This document shows, piece by piece, positions 6,848 through 14,197 of a DNA stretch of 16,612 nucleotides. The notes beneath the pieces are model-generated. The model did not search any database, was not told the DNA's origin, and saw only the letters and a program-made list of their open reading frames with translations. Each line of letters begins with the position of its first letter. Position 1 is the first letter of the stretch. The translations under genes were made by a program, and so were the position numbers. The DNA is from Pseudohaliea sp964438205 (GTDB lineage: Bacteria > Pseudomonadota > Gammaproteobacteria > Pseudomonadales > Halieaceae), in NCBI GenBank assembly GCA_964438205.1, contig CAYTJQ010000067.1:1-16612 (forward strand). The letters run 5' to 3'.

Positions 6848-7233
6848 AAACCCTCTTTTCCGCGGCGGCCACCCTCTTGTTGCTGTCCTCGTTCATGGTC
6901 CAGGCAGCCGTGACCCGGGAGCCTTTTTCCGAGGAGCGCTTCGAGGCACTGCAGGCGCGGGACGCGCTCGTGCTGGTCGATGTCTGGGCGCGCTGGTGCC
7001 CGACCTGCGCCGCACAGAAAAAGATTCTTGATCGCTACGCAGCTGAGCGTCCCGATAGGGACTTGCACATTCTCGTGGTCGATTTCGACGAGCAGAAAGA
7101 GTGGGTTCGCCACTTCCGCGCGCCGCGCCAGTCCACCCTTCTGCTGTACCGCGGTGAGGCGCAGCTCTGGTTCAGTGTCGCCGAGACGAGCGTAGAGAAA
7201 ATTTTCAAGACCCTGGATCGCGCGGCGCAGTGA
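6844..7233 (+). CDS. Exported thioredoxin-like protein (WCPTC)
   Basis: The protein has 129 residues, and its start overlaps the upstream stop as ATGA. Residues 1-22 are a signal peptide (LFSAAATLLLLSSFMVQAA). The thioredoxin core follows: ALVLVDVWARWCPTCAAQKKIL with redox cysteines C52 and C55, DLHILVVDFDE (73-83), and QSTLLLYRGE (96-105). The residue at the usual cis-proline position before TLLLY is serine (S97, codon TCC) rather than proline. This may fit a subgroup of periplasmic thioredoxins, or it may alter substrate binding and metal affinity. The CcdA-like gene begins on its stop codon, so the pair probably passes electrons from cytoplasmic thioredoxin to this periplasmic partner, which then reduces or protects disulfides or the peptide cysteines. 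Confidence 0.9.
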   Translation: MKTLFSAAATLLLLSSFMVQAAVTREPFSEERFEALQARDALVLVDVWARWCPTCAAQKKILDRYAAERPDRDLHILVVDFDEQKEWVRHFRAPRQSTLLLYRGEAQLWFSVAETSVEKIFKTLDRAAQ

Positions 7234-7943
7234 GCGGCATCGAAGCAACCGCCTTTCCCCTGGCTTTCTTCGCGGGAATCCTGGGCATCCTCTCCCCCTG
7301 TGTCTGGCCCCTCGTGCCGGTGGTCATGGGGAGCGCCTCGGGCGGCTCACTACGTGCGCCCCTTGCGCTCGCCGCGGGCCTGAGCCTGTCCTTCGCCCTG
7401 GCCGGCACCGTGCTGACCTTCCTCCTCCTCAACCTCGGCCTGGGCCTGGAGAGTCTGCGCGTCGTCGCTGCCGTCCTGCTGATTGTCGTGGGTATAACCC
7501 TGCTGTCACCGCGCGCCAGTGATGCCGTCGCTGCCGCCCTTTCCCGGCTGTTGCCCGTGAGCGACACCGGCAGTTTCAATGCCAGCAGCCCTGCCGCGCA
7601 GTTTTTCGTCGGGGCGACCGTCGGCCTGGTCTGGCTTCCCTGCGTCGGCCCGACGCTCGGTGCCGCCATTGCGCTGGCCTCCCTGGGGCAGGAAATGGTG
7701 CCCGCGTTCTTCGTGATGCTCGCCTTTGGCGCCGGTACAGCGGTGGCATTGCTGGCAGCCGCCCTGGGCTCAGCAGAGCTCCTGCGTCGTATCCGGCCCG
7801 GCGTCCTGGCGAGCGCGACCCGCGGCAAGCTGCTGCTGGGCAGCGTGCTGGTCGTCCTGGGTGTCCTGGTCCTTAGCGGCTGGGACAAGCAGTTGGAAGC
7901 CTGGTCACTCACCTGGCTGCCATCGTGGGCCATCACCCTCTGA
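7230..7943 (+). CDS. CcdA-like thiol-disulfide transmembrane transporter
   Basis: The protein has 237 residues; GTG 7230 overlaps the thioredoxin stop (GTGA). It is strongly hydrophobic, with about six membrane segments in two repeats. The redox cysteines sit in matching positions: GILSPCVWPLVPVVMG (C24) in the first repeat and GLVWLPCVGPTLGAAIALAS (C138) in the second, as in CcdA and the DsbD central domain. Such proteins carry electrons from cytoplasmic thioredoxin to periplasmic thiol proteins. It lacks the fused periplasmic domains of full DsbD, and the separate thioredoxin just upstream would supply the periplasmic module. A role in cytochrome c maturation is a less likely alternative, because no ccm or ccs genes are nearby. 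Confidence 0.9.
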   Translation: MSGIEATAFPLAFFAGILGILSPCVWPLVPVVMGSASGGSLRAPLALAAGLSLSFALAGTVLTFLLLNLGLGLESLRVVAAVLLIVVGITLLSPRASDAVAAALSRLLPVSDTGSFNASSPAAQFFVGATVGLVWLPCVGPTLGAAIALASLGQEMVPAFFVMLAFGAGTAVALLAAALGSAELLRRIRPGVLASATRGKLLLGSVLVVLGVLVLSGWDKQLEAWSLTWLPSWAITL

Positions 7944-7982
7944 GATCACCCCCCTGAAGTTATCGCTGGAAAGGAGAAGACC

Positions 7983-8531
7983 ATGAGCCGTTTTACGCTG
8001 CACACACTCGAATCCGCGCCCGAAGCTGCCAGGCCGTCACTGAAGGGTTCGCTGGAAGCCTTCGGAATGATTCCGAACCTGCATGCTGTGATGGCAGAGT
8101 CGCCGCCGACTCTACGCGCCTACCAGCAGTTGCATGGGCTGGTACTCCAGAGCAGTTTCACCGATGAGGAAAAGACCGTCGTCTGGCAGACCATCAATGT
8201 CGAGCACGGCTGTGCTTACTGTGTACCGGCCCACAGCGCCATCGCCCGCTCGATGGACGTGCCGGCGGCTATCGATGATGCCCTGCGCGAACGGACGCCC
8301 CTGCCGGACTCGAAACTGGAGGCACTGCGCAGCTTCACCCTGGCGGTGCTCCGTGAGCGCGGCAAGGTCCCCGCTGCTGCCGTCGATGCCTTTGTCGAGG
8401 CCGGGTACGGGAATCAGCAGATCCTCGAGGTGGTTCTTATCCTTTCCCAGAAGGTCATGAGCAACTACATCAACCATCTTGCCCAGACACCGGGCGATGA
8501 AGCCTTCCGGCCCTTCGCCTGGGCTGGCTGA
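7983..8531 (+). CDS. AhpD-like carboxymuconolactone decarboxylase-family protein
   Basis: The protein has 182 residues, with a strong AAAGGAG site ending 7-8 nt before the ATG. The diagnostic segment is NVEHGCAYCVPAHS, giving E74, C77, C80 and H84, the CxxC-plus-histidine redox centre and proton relay of AhpD-type peroxidases. An all-helical fold is consistent with the rest (SLEAFGMIPNLHAVMAESP near the N-terminus, typical of the family). No signal peptide is seen, so it is cytoplasmic. It follows the CcdA-like gene by 39 bp on the same strand and may be the last gene of the bufferin operon, adding thiol-dependent peroxide reduction. Its electron donor and substrate are unknown. Confidence 0.85.
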   Translation: MSRFTLHTLESAPEAARPSLKGSLEAFGMIPNLHAVMAESPPTLRAYQQLHGLVLQSSFTDEEKTVVWQTINVEHGCAYCVPAHSAIARSMDVPAAIDDALRERTPLPDSKLEALRSFTLAVLRERGKVPAAAVDAFVEAGYGNQQILEVVLILSQKVMSNYINHLAQTPGDEAFRPFAWAG

Positions 8532-8588
8532 GGGACAAGGGAGGATGTTGCACCGGGCCAAAGCAGAAGGCAGCGGCGGGTCCACCGC

Positions 8589-9809
8589 ATGATCCCGGAA
8601 GCGCTCGGCAATGCGCTACTGCTCTTCGGATTTACCTTTTGCGGCATGGCGCTGGCGCGCGCGTTGCGCCTGGAGCTCACCCTCGCATGCCTGCTGACCG
8701 GCCTGCTTGCCGGCCAACTGCTCGCGCCCCTGGGGCTCGATACTGGCGTTCGTGCCCACAACGTGGAGCAGCTGGTGTTCTTCCTGCTGCTGCCGCCCCT
8801 GTTATTCCAGGCCGCCTGGCACCTGCGACTGCCGGCGCTCCGTCGCTGGAGCGTGCCCATCGCCCTCCTGGCCACCCTGGGTGTCGGCATCGGCACGTTG
8901 GCTACCGCAGCGCTGCTGTTCTTCGCAGTGGACCACCCGGGCTTTCCCTGGCTGGCGGCCCTGCTGGCGGGCTCTATGCTCGCTGCGATTGATCCGGTCG
9001 CCGTGGTGACGAGACTGCGGGCAGAACGTGCCTCGGAAGAGGTAACCACCTTGATTGAGGGTGAGAGTCTCCTCAACGATGCCACTGCCGCGATTCTTTT
9101 CGGCCTCGTTCTTGCCGTGGCGACGGGCACCCCCGATGCGCTGAGCCCGCTCGGTGCCGGCGAGCTCTTATTGCGGCATCTTGTCGCAACACCGGTGTTT
9201 GGTCCGCTTGCCGCTGGCTTCCTGTTTTTAATCATCCGCTATCTGGCGAGCGCGACAGCCACCCAGGGCCTGCTGCTTTTCGGGGCGTTCCTCAGTTTTT
9301 TCCTCGCTGAGGAGAAACTTCACGTATCAGGAATCATAGCAGTGGTGGTTACCGGGCTGACCCTGCGGGTACTTTTTTCAACCGCAAGCACACCCACGCC
9401 GGGCAATATCGAATTCACCTGGGACTGGGTCGGTAAAACCTGGACAGCCCTGACCTACATGCTGCTGGGTCTGGTGATAGTTCCGGGCATGTTTCTGGAC
9501 CAATGGGCTGCCGCATTGCTGGCCATCCCCGTGGCATTATTCAGCCGCTTTGTCGCCGTCTTCGGTTCCCTGCTCCCCATCGGCCCCGTCCGGGTTCCCT
9601 TGCGCTGGCGCCCCCTGCTCGTCTGGGGTGGGCTGAGGGGTGCGATTGCTATCGCCCTGGTCCTCGCCTTGCCGACTGAACTTCCGTATTGGTACACCCT
9701 GCAGGCCATGGTGTTCAGCGTCGTCCTGTTCAGCACCCTGGTACAGGGCACCACCACAGGCTGGCTACTGCGGCGCCTTGGTCTGGCCGGCGGTGGTCCC
9801 CATGGCTGA
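8589..9809 (+). CDS. CPA1-family Na+/H+ antiporter (NhaP type)
   Basis: The protein has 406 residues and is highly hydrophobic, with about 11-12 membrane segments. CPA1 motifs are present: FFLLLPPLLFQAAWHL (64-79), AAIDPVAVV with the ion-binding D135, EGESLLNDATAAILFG (157-172) with the N163-D164 pair that marks electroneutral NhaP/NHE exchangers, HVSGIIAVVVTGL, and WGGLRGAIAIALVLALP with the conserved arginine. There is no long cytoplasmic C-terminal regulatory domain. It exchanges Na+ (or K+) for H+ across the inner membrane. It starts 57 bp after the AhpD-like gene, with only a weak ribosome site, so it may be read through from that operon; functional linkage is not evident. Confidence 0.92.
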   Translation: MIPEALGNALLLFGFTFCGMALARALRLELTLACLLTGLLAGQLLAPLGLDTGVRAHNVEQLVFFLLLPPLLFQAAWHLRLPALRRWSVPIALLATLGVGIGTLATAALLFFAVDHPGFPWLAALLAGSMLAAIDPVAVVTRLRAERASEEVTTLIEGESLLNDATAAILFGLVLAVATGTPDALSPLGAGELLLRHLVATPVFGPLAAGFLFLIIRYLASATATQGLLLFGAFLSFFLAEEKLHVSGIIAVVVTGLTLRVLFSTASTPTPGNIEFTWDWVGKTWTALTYMLLGLVIVPGMFLDQWAAALLAIPVALFSRFVAVFGSLLPIGPVRVPLRWRPLLVWGGLRGAIAIALVLALPTELPYWYTLQAMVFSVVLFSTLVQGTTTGWLLRRLGLAGGGPHG

Positions 9810-9811
9810 CA

Positions 9812-9831
9812 ACTGGCCCGCCAAGGCCAGT
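9812..9831. terminator. Hairpin between convergent genes
   Basis: ACTGGCC, a 6-nt loop, then GGCCAGT form a perfect 7 bp stem three bases past the antiporter stop and ahead of the convergent CMD gene. No T-run follows on either strand, so it is only a possible terminator or 3'-end stabiliser shared by both genes. Confidence 0.4.
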
Positions 9832-9869
9832 GGCCACTCCAGCCGGCTCTGCTCCTTTCGACCTGGTTC

Positions 9870-10445
9870 CTAGTCGTCACCGGGAGAGATCCCGGCCTTT
9901 CGTGCAAAATCACGGTAGGGTGAACGGCTGTCTTCCGCCTCTGCGTGCCTCGCGCGCGACGCCTCCAGTCCTGCCGTTTCCGGCTGGATGCCACAGCCTT
10001 CCACGATGCGATTCATCATGTTGAACAGCCCGCAAATGCTGATGGCATCGAAAAGCGCCTGTTCACTCACGCCCCTGGCCAGCACGGCATGCGCATCCGC
10101 ATCGGTGATCTTTGCCGGCATCAGGGTTAGCTTGCGCAGATAAACGAGAACCGCCGACAGCTGTGGATCAACATCCGGTTGTTCCGGATCGTCCAGCAAG
10201 GCAGCCAGTTCCTGTTCAGGCATGCCATGGACCTCGGCGATCATTTTATGGGACGCATGGCAGAAGCGGCAGGCGTTCAGCGAGGACACGTAGGCCGCCA
10301 TCGCCTCGCGTTCACCAACAGACCATTCCGAAGGCCCGCGAAGCAGCACATCATGGAATTCGGTGAGCGCCCAGATACCGCGTCCGAATTCGCGAAAGAC
10401 ATCAAGCAGGTGCGGTTGTTCAGGCAGCGAGGGCAAGCGAGCCAT
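9870..10445 (-). CDS. AhpD/CMD-family peroxidase-related protein
   Basis: The protein has 191 residues, with ribosome site GGAGAA 8 nt before the ATG. The centre reads YVSSLNACRFCHASHKMI, with C59, C62 and H66, the redox pair and histidine of peroxidase-related CMD proteins. Downstream, LFNMMNRIVEGCG (residues about 141-153) is the second conserved helix of this subgroup. It is only distantly similar to the AhpD-like protein at 7983, so the two are not recent duplicates. It lies 16 bp after the stop of the GGDEF-EAL gene on the same strand and its ribosome site abuts that stop, so the two are probably cotranscribed. It is presumably a cytoplasmic thiol peroxidase, substrate unknown. Confidence 0.85.
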   Translation of the reverse strand: MARLPSLPEQPHLLDVFREFGRGIWALTEFHDVLLRGPSEWSVGEREAMAAYVSSLNACRFCHASHKMIAEVHGMPEQELAALLDDPEQPDVDPQLSAVLVYLRKLTLMPAKITDADAHAVLARGVSEQALFDAISICGLFNMMNRIVEGCGIQPETAGLEASRARHAEAEDSRSPYRDFARKAGISPGDD

Positions 10446-10461
10446 GGTTCAGGTTCTCCAG

Positions 10462-12495
10462 CTACGGCGAAAAGGTCATTGGACTGTAGTCCGCCCTTCG
10501 GCACTCGGGCTCAGGATTGTAAGTCGAGAGCAGACGCAGGAGCGCGTCCAGGGCCATGGGTTTTCCAAGCAGGTAGCCCTGCAGCTGATCGGCACCCAGC
10601 CGCTGCAACATAAGCAATTCATCCTGTGTTTCGACGCCTTCTGCGACGGTTTCGAGGCCATGGGCTTTCGCCAGAGCAATGATTGCTTTCACAGAGGCCT
10701 GGAGTCTTTCATCGGTATCAATTCCCGAAACAAAAGCCCGGTCGATCTTCAGGCGCTGCACGGGTAGCCGATGCAGATAGCTGAGCGACGAATAGCCCGT
10801 GCCGAAATCGTCGACCGCCAGCTCGACACCGAGCGCGCGAAGTTCATGAAGATTCTGCTGTGTCTCGGCCGAAGGCGTCAGCATGGCGGACTCGGTAATC
10901 TCGAGCTCGACTCGGGCGGGGGTGAGCTGGTGGAGGTTTAGCATGTCTTTCACAAGCTCCACGAGCCTCGCCTGCTCAAGCTGCCGCGCCGAGAGGTTGA
11001 CCGCCAGCCGTGGGGGCGACGCGAGATGCCGCCAGCGGCCTGCGTCACGGCAGGCATTGGCTAGGACCCAGGCCCCCAGCTCGATTATCGCCAGGTCCTC
11101 TTCAGCGATGGGAATAAACTCACCTGGTGCGACGGGACCCAGCTCCGGAGAGTCCCACCGAAGCAGGGCTTCTACCCCAGAGAGCTGGCCCGACCGGGCG
11201 TCAAACTGTGGTTGGTATTGGATAGAAAACTCTTCCTGTGTGATCGCCGCCTGCAGCGTTGCCTTCAGAGCTCTTCTGCGTCGCTCCTTGTCCGCCAGAG
11301 CCTCGTCGAAAAACACCGCTTCGTTTCCGCCCCGATGCTGAGCCAGGCGCAAGGCGGCGTCGGCGTTGATGAGCACACGCTCCACCGGGTCACGGGTAGA
11401 CACTGATCTGTCTTCTTCGCCCTGCAACGGCGCGACGCCAAGGCTGAGGGTGAGCTTCCGAACATTCCCCGCAGCGACAAGGGGATGGGTGAATGCCGAT
11501 AGCAGCCTGTTTACCGTGACAGCCGCCGGCAGCGATCGGGTCTCGAACAGCAGAGCGAAGAGATTACCATCTATCCGATAGAGTATGCTTTCCCCGCAAG
11601 CGCCTGCCTCGATCACCGCCGTCATGCGCTTTACGGCCTCGTTGATGACAGCATCTCCAAGCCCCAGCCCTCCCCTGGCAACGACGTCCTGAAGTCGGTC
11701 CAGCTTGATCAGTGCCACCTGATGCCGCTCCAGGGAATCCAGCATGAGCTGGTGGCCGGCGTCGTCATGGAATGCCCTGCGGTTCCGAAGCCCCGTGGTG
11801 CTATCGTGCTGCGCTCGAAAGCGCAGGGTCTTCATGGCTGCGAGCCTATCCCTATTCACCCATAGAAGGGTCAAGGCGCCGGCGAGGGAGACCGCCAGCG
11901 CGGCCGCAAGGAGGGCGAGGGTCCGTGATAGCTTGGCGAGGGATTCCCGGGATGTCATGGTGATGCGATCACCAATCCAGCCGGACAGGGCCTGGGTCTG
12001 CTCATTCAGTGCGGTTGTCAGCGGGCCGAGGCTGTCCAGCACCTCGCGCGCGCGATCCCAGTCGATAGGGCTGGCTTGCATGACCTTATCGAACCGTGTG
12101 CCCAGCTGCCTCAGCTCATCGATGTTGCTAGCCAGCCCGGGCAGCGCGGGCGCCTGCGGCGCATCGAGGGCAAGGCGTCGGTACCTGTCCTCCAGCTCCC
12201 TACTGTTCCCGTGAAACTGAGACTGGAAAGCACCCCCGTCCGCCGTTAAATAGTATTCATAGATGTTTGACTGGGCACGGATCAGCAGCAGATCCAGGGC
12301 CTGGATCTGCTGCAAGAGCGGAAGCTCGACGCCGGAGAGTCGAATCACATTGGTGCGACTTTCCTGGAAAGTGATTTGTGCAAGCATGGCCGTTGCAACC
12401 AGTAACGCCGCGAGCAGGGCAGTAATGAGCCAGCCCCCAGCCCACCGCAACAACGAGGGCTGGGCGGGCAAGCGGGCGTCATTGGCCGGCTTCAT
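10462..12495 (-). CDS. Membrane GGDEF-EAL protein, likely c-di-GMP phosphodiesterase
   Basis: The protein has 677 residues. Transmembrane segments at about 20-40 and 191-213 flank a helical periplasmic sensor region (about 41-190). A GGDEF domain spans about 220-397, beginning LRFRAQHDSTTGLRNRRAF, but its catalytic motif is replaced by DGNLF (309-313), so cyclase activity is unlikely. The EAL domain (about 405-660) is intact: GVEALLRW (EAL at 442-444), LAVNLSARQL, VELEITESAML, VDDFGTGYSSLSYL (D562, D563), LKIDRAFV and TVAEGVETQDEL. It should hydrolyse c-di-GMP to pGpG in response to a periplasmic signal, perhaps with the degenerate GGDEF binding GTP as an activator. No ribosome site precedes the ATG at 12495, and no upstream ATG, GTG or TTG exists in frame. 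Confidence 0.93.
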   Translation of the reverse strand: MKPANDARLPAQPSLLRWAGGWLITALLAALLVATAMLAQITFQESRTNVIRLSGVELPLLQQIQALDLLLIRAQSNIYEYYLTADGGAFQSQFHGNSRELEDRYRRLALDAPQAPALPGLASNIDELRQLGTRFDKVMQASPIDWDRAREVLDSLGPLTTALNEQTQALSGWIGDRITMTSRESLAKLSRTLALLAAALAVSLAGALTLLWVNRDRLAAMKTLRFRAQHDSTTGLRNRRAFHDDAGHQLMLDSLERHQVALIKLDRLQDVVARGGLGLGDAVINEAVKRMTAVIEAGACGESILYRIDGNLFALLFETRSLPAAVTVNRLLSAFTHPLVAAGNVRKLTLSLGVAPLQGEEDRSVSTRDPVERVLINADAALRLAQHRGGNEAVFFDEALADKERRRRALKATLQAAITQEEFSIQYQPQFDARSGQLSGVEALLRWDSPELGPVAPGEFIPIAEEDLAIIELGAWVLANACRDAGRWRHLASPPRLAVNLSARQLEQARLVELVKDMLNLHQLTPARVELEITESAMLTPSAETQQNLHELRALGVELAVDDFGTGYSSLSYLHRLPVQRLKIDRAFVSGIDTDERLQASVKAIIALAKAHGLETVAEGVETQDELLMLQRLGADQLQGYLLGKPMALDALLRLLSTYNPEPECRRADYSPMTFSP
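12285..12313. repeat. 29-nt near-perfect palindrome inside the EAL gene
   Basis: GCAGCAGATCCAGG, one central G, then CCTGGATCTGCTGC form two perfect 14-nt arms. It lies in the codons for LLQQIQALDLLL in the periplasmic helix. CTG/CAG and GAT/ATC are reverse-complementary codons, so a Leu/Gln/Asp/Ile helix can produce this by coding chance. Confidence 0.85.
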
Positions 12496-12519
12496 GCCGC
12501 ACGCATGCCGCGGTGCGGC
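12496..12519. promoter_or_regulatory. Inverted repeat abutting the EAL gene start
   Basis: GCCGCAC (12496-12502) and GTGCGGC (12513-12519) form a 7 bp stem with a 10-nt loop, ending exactly one base before the start codon at 12495. In the mRNA it would hold the region where a ribosome site should be, and no Shine-Dalgarno is visible there. The remaining gap to 12684 holds no gene and no clear promoter. Confidence 0.35.
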
Positions 12520-12684
12520 TGTCAGGGTGCTGCACCTGGATGGCCAAGGTCATCTGCCGGTGCAGGCGGGCTGGCGCGGACAGGAGGCATTGCCCTCCGG
12601 CATCAGTGTCCCTCCCATCGACTACAGGTTGAGCCTTTGATGTGCGGGGAGCCGGGTTGTTACAGGATAATGTCCTTCCAGGAG

Positions 12685-13524
12685 CTATTCTTGATCGAGG
12701 CCCACCTTCCCGGCCTCGCGGATGATCGGCTGGTACTCGGCGAAGGCCGGGCCTTCGACGGTGGCGCCGATGGTGATCCCGGCGTCCGTGGTGAGCGTGT
12801 GCCCCGTGGTGTAGCCTGAGTCATCGCTGGCCAGCCAGAGGGCGGCGTTGGCCACGTCCATGGCCAGGCCCGGTCGTCCGTGCAGCGGAGAGGCCTCGGC
12901 CAGGGCACGCTCGGCACCGGCGATATCATTCGGGTCCCCGGTGAGCACATTCGCCACCATCGGCGTTGCCATGCTGGCGGCGGCGATCGTATTGACCCGT
13001 ACGCCGCTGCGGGCGAGCTCCGTGGCGACACTCTTGGTCAGGCCGACCACACCGTGCTTGGCGGCGGTATAGGCATGCGGGCCGAGCCCGCCAAGAATGC
13101 CGGCGGTGCTTGCCATCGTGACGATAGAGCCACTGCGCTGCACCGCCATGACCCGCGCGGCGTGCTTCATGGCGTAGAAAGTGCCATTGAGCAGCACGTC
13201 GATGCTGAAGCGCCATTCTTCGCCGGGCGTGGTCGCAAGCGGACCCACGGAGCCGACGATGCCGGCGCAGTGGAACAGGGCGTCGAGGCGGCCGAAGCGC
13301 TCGACCGTCGCGTCAACGGCCGCGACCAGGTCGCTCTCCTCCGTCACGTCGCAGTCCTGGTAGAACGTCCCCTCCCCCAGGCGCTGTGCCAGGGCCTCGC
13401 CCGCTTCCCGCTGGATGTCCACGATGGCGACCTTCGCGCCCTCGCGGACGAACAATTCGGCGGCCGCGGCGCCAATGCCGCTTGCCCCGCCGGTAATCAA
13501 CGCGGTCTTGCCTTCCAGGCGCAT
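12685..13524 (-). CDS. Short-chain dehydrogenase/reductase
   Basis: The protein has 279 residues and a classical SDR fold. TGGASGIG (11-18) is the dinucleotide loop, and D36 at the end of the second strand (VAIVDIQ) predicts NAD(H) preference. CDV (58-60) contacts adenine, and HCAG (85-88) replaces the usual NNAG. N113, S139, Y152 and K156 (YTAAK) complete the catalytic tetrad. After the active site, the usual PG of the N-x-x-x-PG segment is replaced: VNTIAAASMATPM. The protein is soluble and cytoplasmic. It is last in a leftward set with a SnoaL-like protein and a TonB receptor, 71 bp after the former, so it probably oxidises an alcohol in a catabolic route for the imported compound. The substrate cannot be deduced; hydroxysteroid or terpene alcohols are guesses. 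Confidence 0.93.
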   Translation of the reverse strand: MRLEGKTALITGGASGIGAAAAELFVREGAKVAIVDIQREAGEALAQRLGEGTFYQDCDVTEESDLVAAVDATVERFGRLDALFHCAGIVGSVGPLATTPGEEWRFSIDVLLNGTFYAMKHAARVMAVQRSGSIVTMASTAGILGGLGPHAYTAAKHGVVGLTKSVATELARSGVRVNTIAAASMATPMVANVLTGDPNDIAGAERALAEASPLHGRPGLAMDVANAALWLASDDSGYTTGHTLTTDAGITIGATVEGPAFAEYQPIIREAGKVGLDQE

Positions 13525-13595
13525 GTCCTTCTCCCTAGCCAGGTTGTCGTTGCCTTGTTGTCGCTTGCCCGCTGACGGGTAGTGCGCAGCGGCGC

Positions 13596-14159
13596 TCAGC
13601 CCGCCTGGTTGACGAAGTCGTCCGGCGCGCGTTGACCGACCGTCGCCGCGGGGAGGTCACCCATGCCCTGGCTGCAGGACGGCTCAAGGCGCATCCAGTC
13701 GGTCAGGCCGGTGCGGTGCACGATCTTCCACTCGCCATCGCGGCGCTCGAAGCGGTCCACGTAGCGGCCGCCCACCAGGTAGTCCATCTCGCTGTCATAG
13801 GCCATGGGGCCGGCGAGCGGATCGCCCTTCGGGCGCATCAGGTGGTAGGCGGTGAAATAGGTCTCGACCCGGGCGGCCGCGTCGCCGTCGAACTCGATCA
13901 GCGTATTGCCGAGCTGGTGGTGCGTACGGGCACAGGTCGATAGAAAGCCGAACGCGAAGGCGATGAAGTCTCCCGGCTCCTCCGGCGACGACGGCGCCGA
14001 CGGGTCCGAGGAAGGGCCTTCGTAAAAATGGTTGTGCCGTGAGCCGGGGTGGAACACGCTGCGCAGGAGCGCCTCGTCCATGCGGTCGATGGCGCGTGCG
14101 TAGCAGTGGATGACGTCCCTGATGGCCTCCCTGGCCGCGAGTTCTTCCATTGTCATCAT
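13596..14159 (-). CDS. SnoaL-like / NTF2-fold protein
   Basis: The protein has 187 residues. GGAGG at 14171-14167 is spaced 7 nt from ATG 14159, so I prefer that over the GTG three bases earlier. The N-terminus, AAREAIRDVIHCYARAIDRMDEALLRSVFHPGS, is the classic opening of the SnoaL_4 cone-barrel family, and the C-terminal strands include YLVGGRYVDRFERRDGEWKIVHRTGLTDW. Members include ring-hydroxylating dioxygenase small-subunit-like proteins, dehydratases and isomerases of lipophilic substrates; no catalytic assignment is possible from the motif alone. It starts 38 bp after the TonB receptor stop and precedes the SDR, so it likely belongs to the same catabolic operon. Confidence 0.85.
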   Translation of the reverse strand: MMTMEELAAREAIRDVIHCYARAIDRMDEALLRSVFHPGSRHNHFYEGPSSDPSAPSSPEEPGDFIAFAFGFLSTCARTHHQLGNTLIEFDGDAAARVETYFTAYHLMRPKGDPLAGPMAYDSEMDYLVGGRYVDRFERRDGEWKIVHRTGLTDWMRLEPSCSQGMGDLPAATVGQRAPDDFVNQAG

Positions 14160-14197
14160 CACCGTTCCTCCCCGGCTCCCGGGCTCTCGTTACTGCG

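Noticed and set aside
7205..7936. 243-codon minus-strand frame across the CcdA-like gene
   Set aside because: It encodes a Ser/Arg/Ala/Pro-rich product without motifs, whereas the plus strand has both redox cysteine motifs of CcdA and an overlapping start with the thioredoxin gene.
12584..12600. GGAGG...CCTCC hairpin as a terminator between the SDR and EAL genes
   Set aside because: The stem is only five to six pairs with a mismatch, there is no T-run, and it lies well away from the SDR stop.
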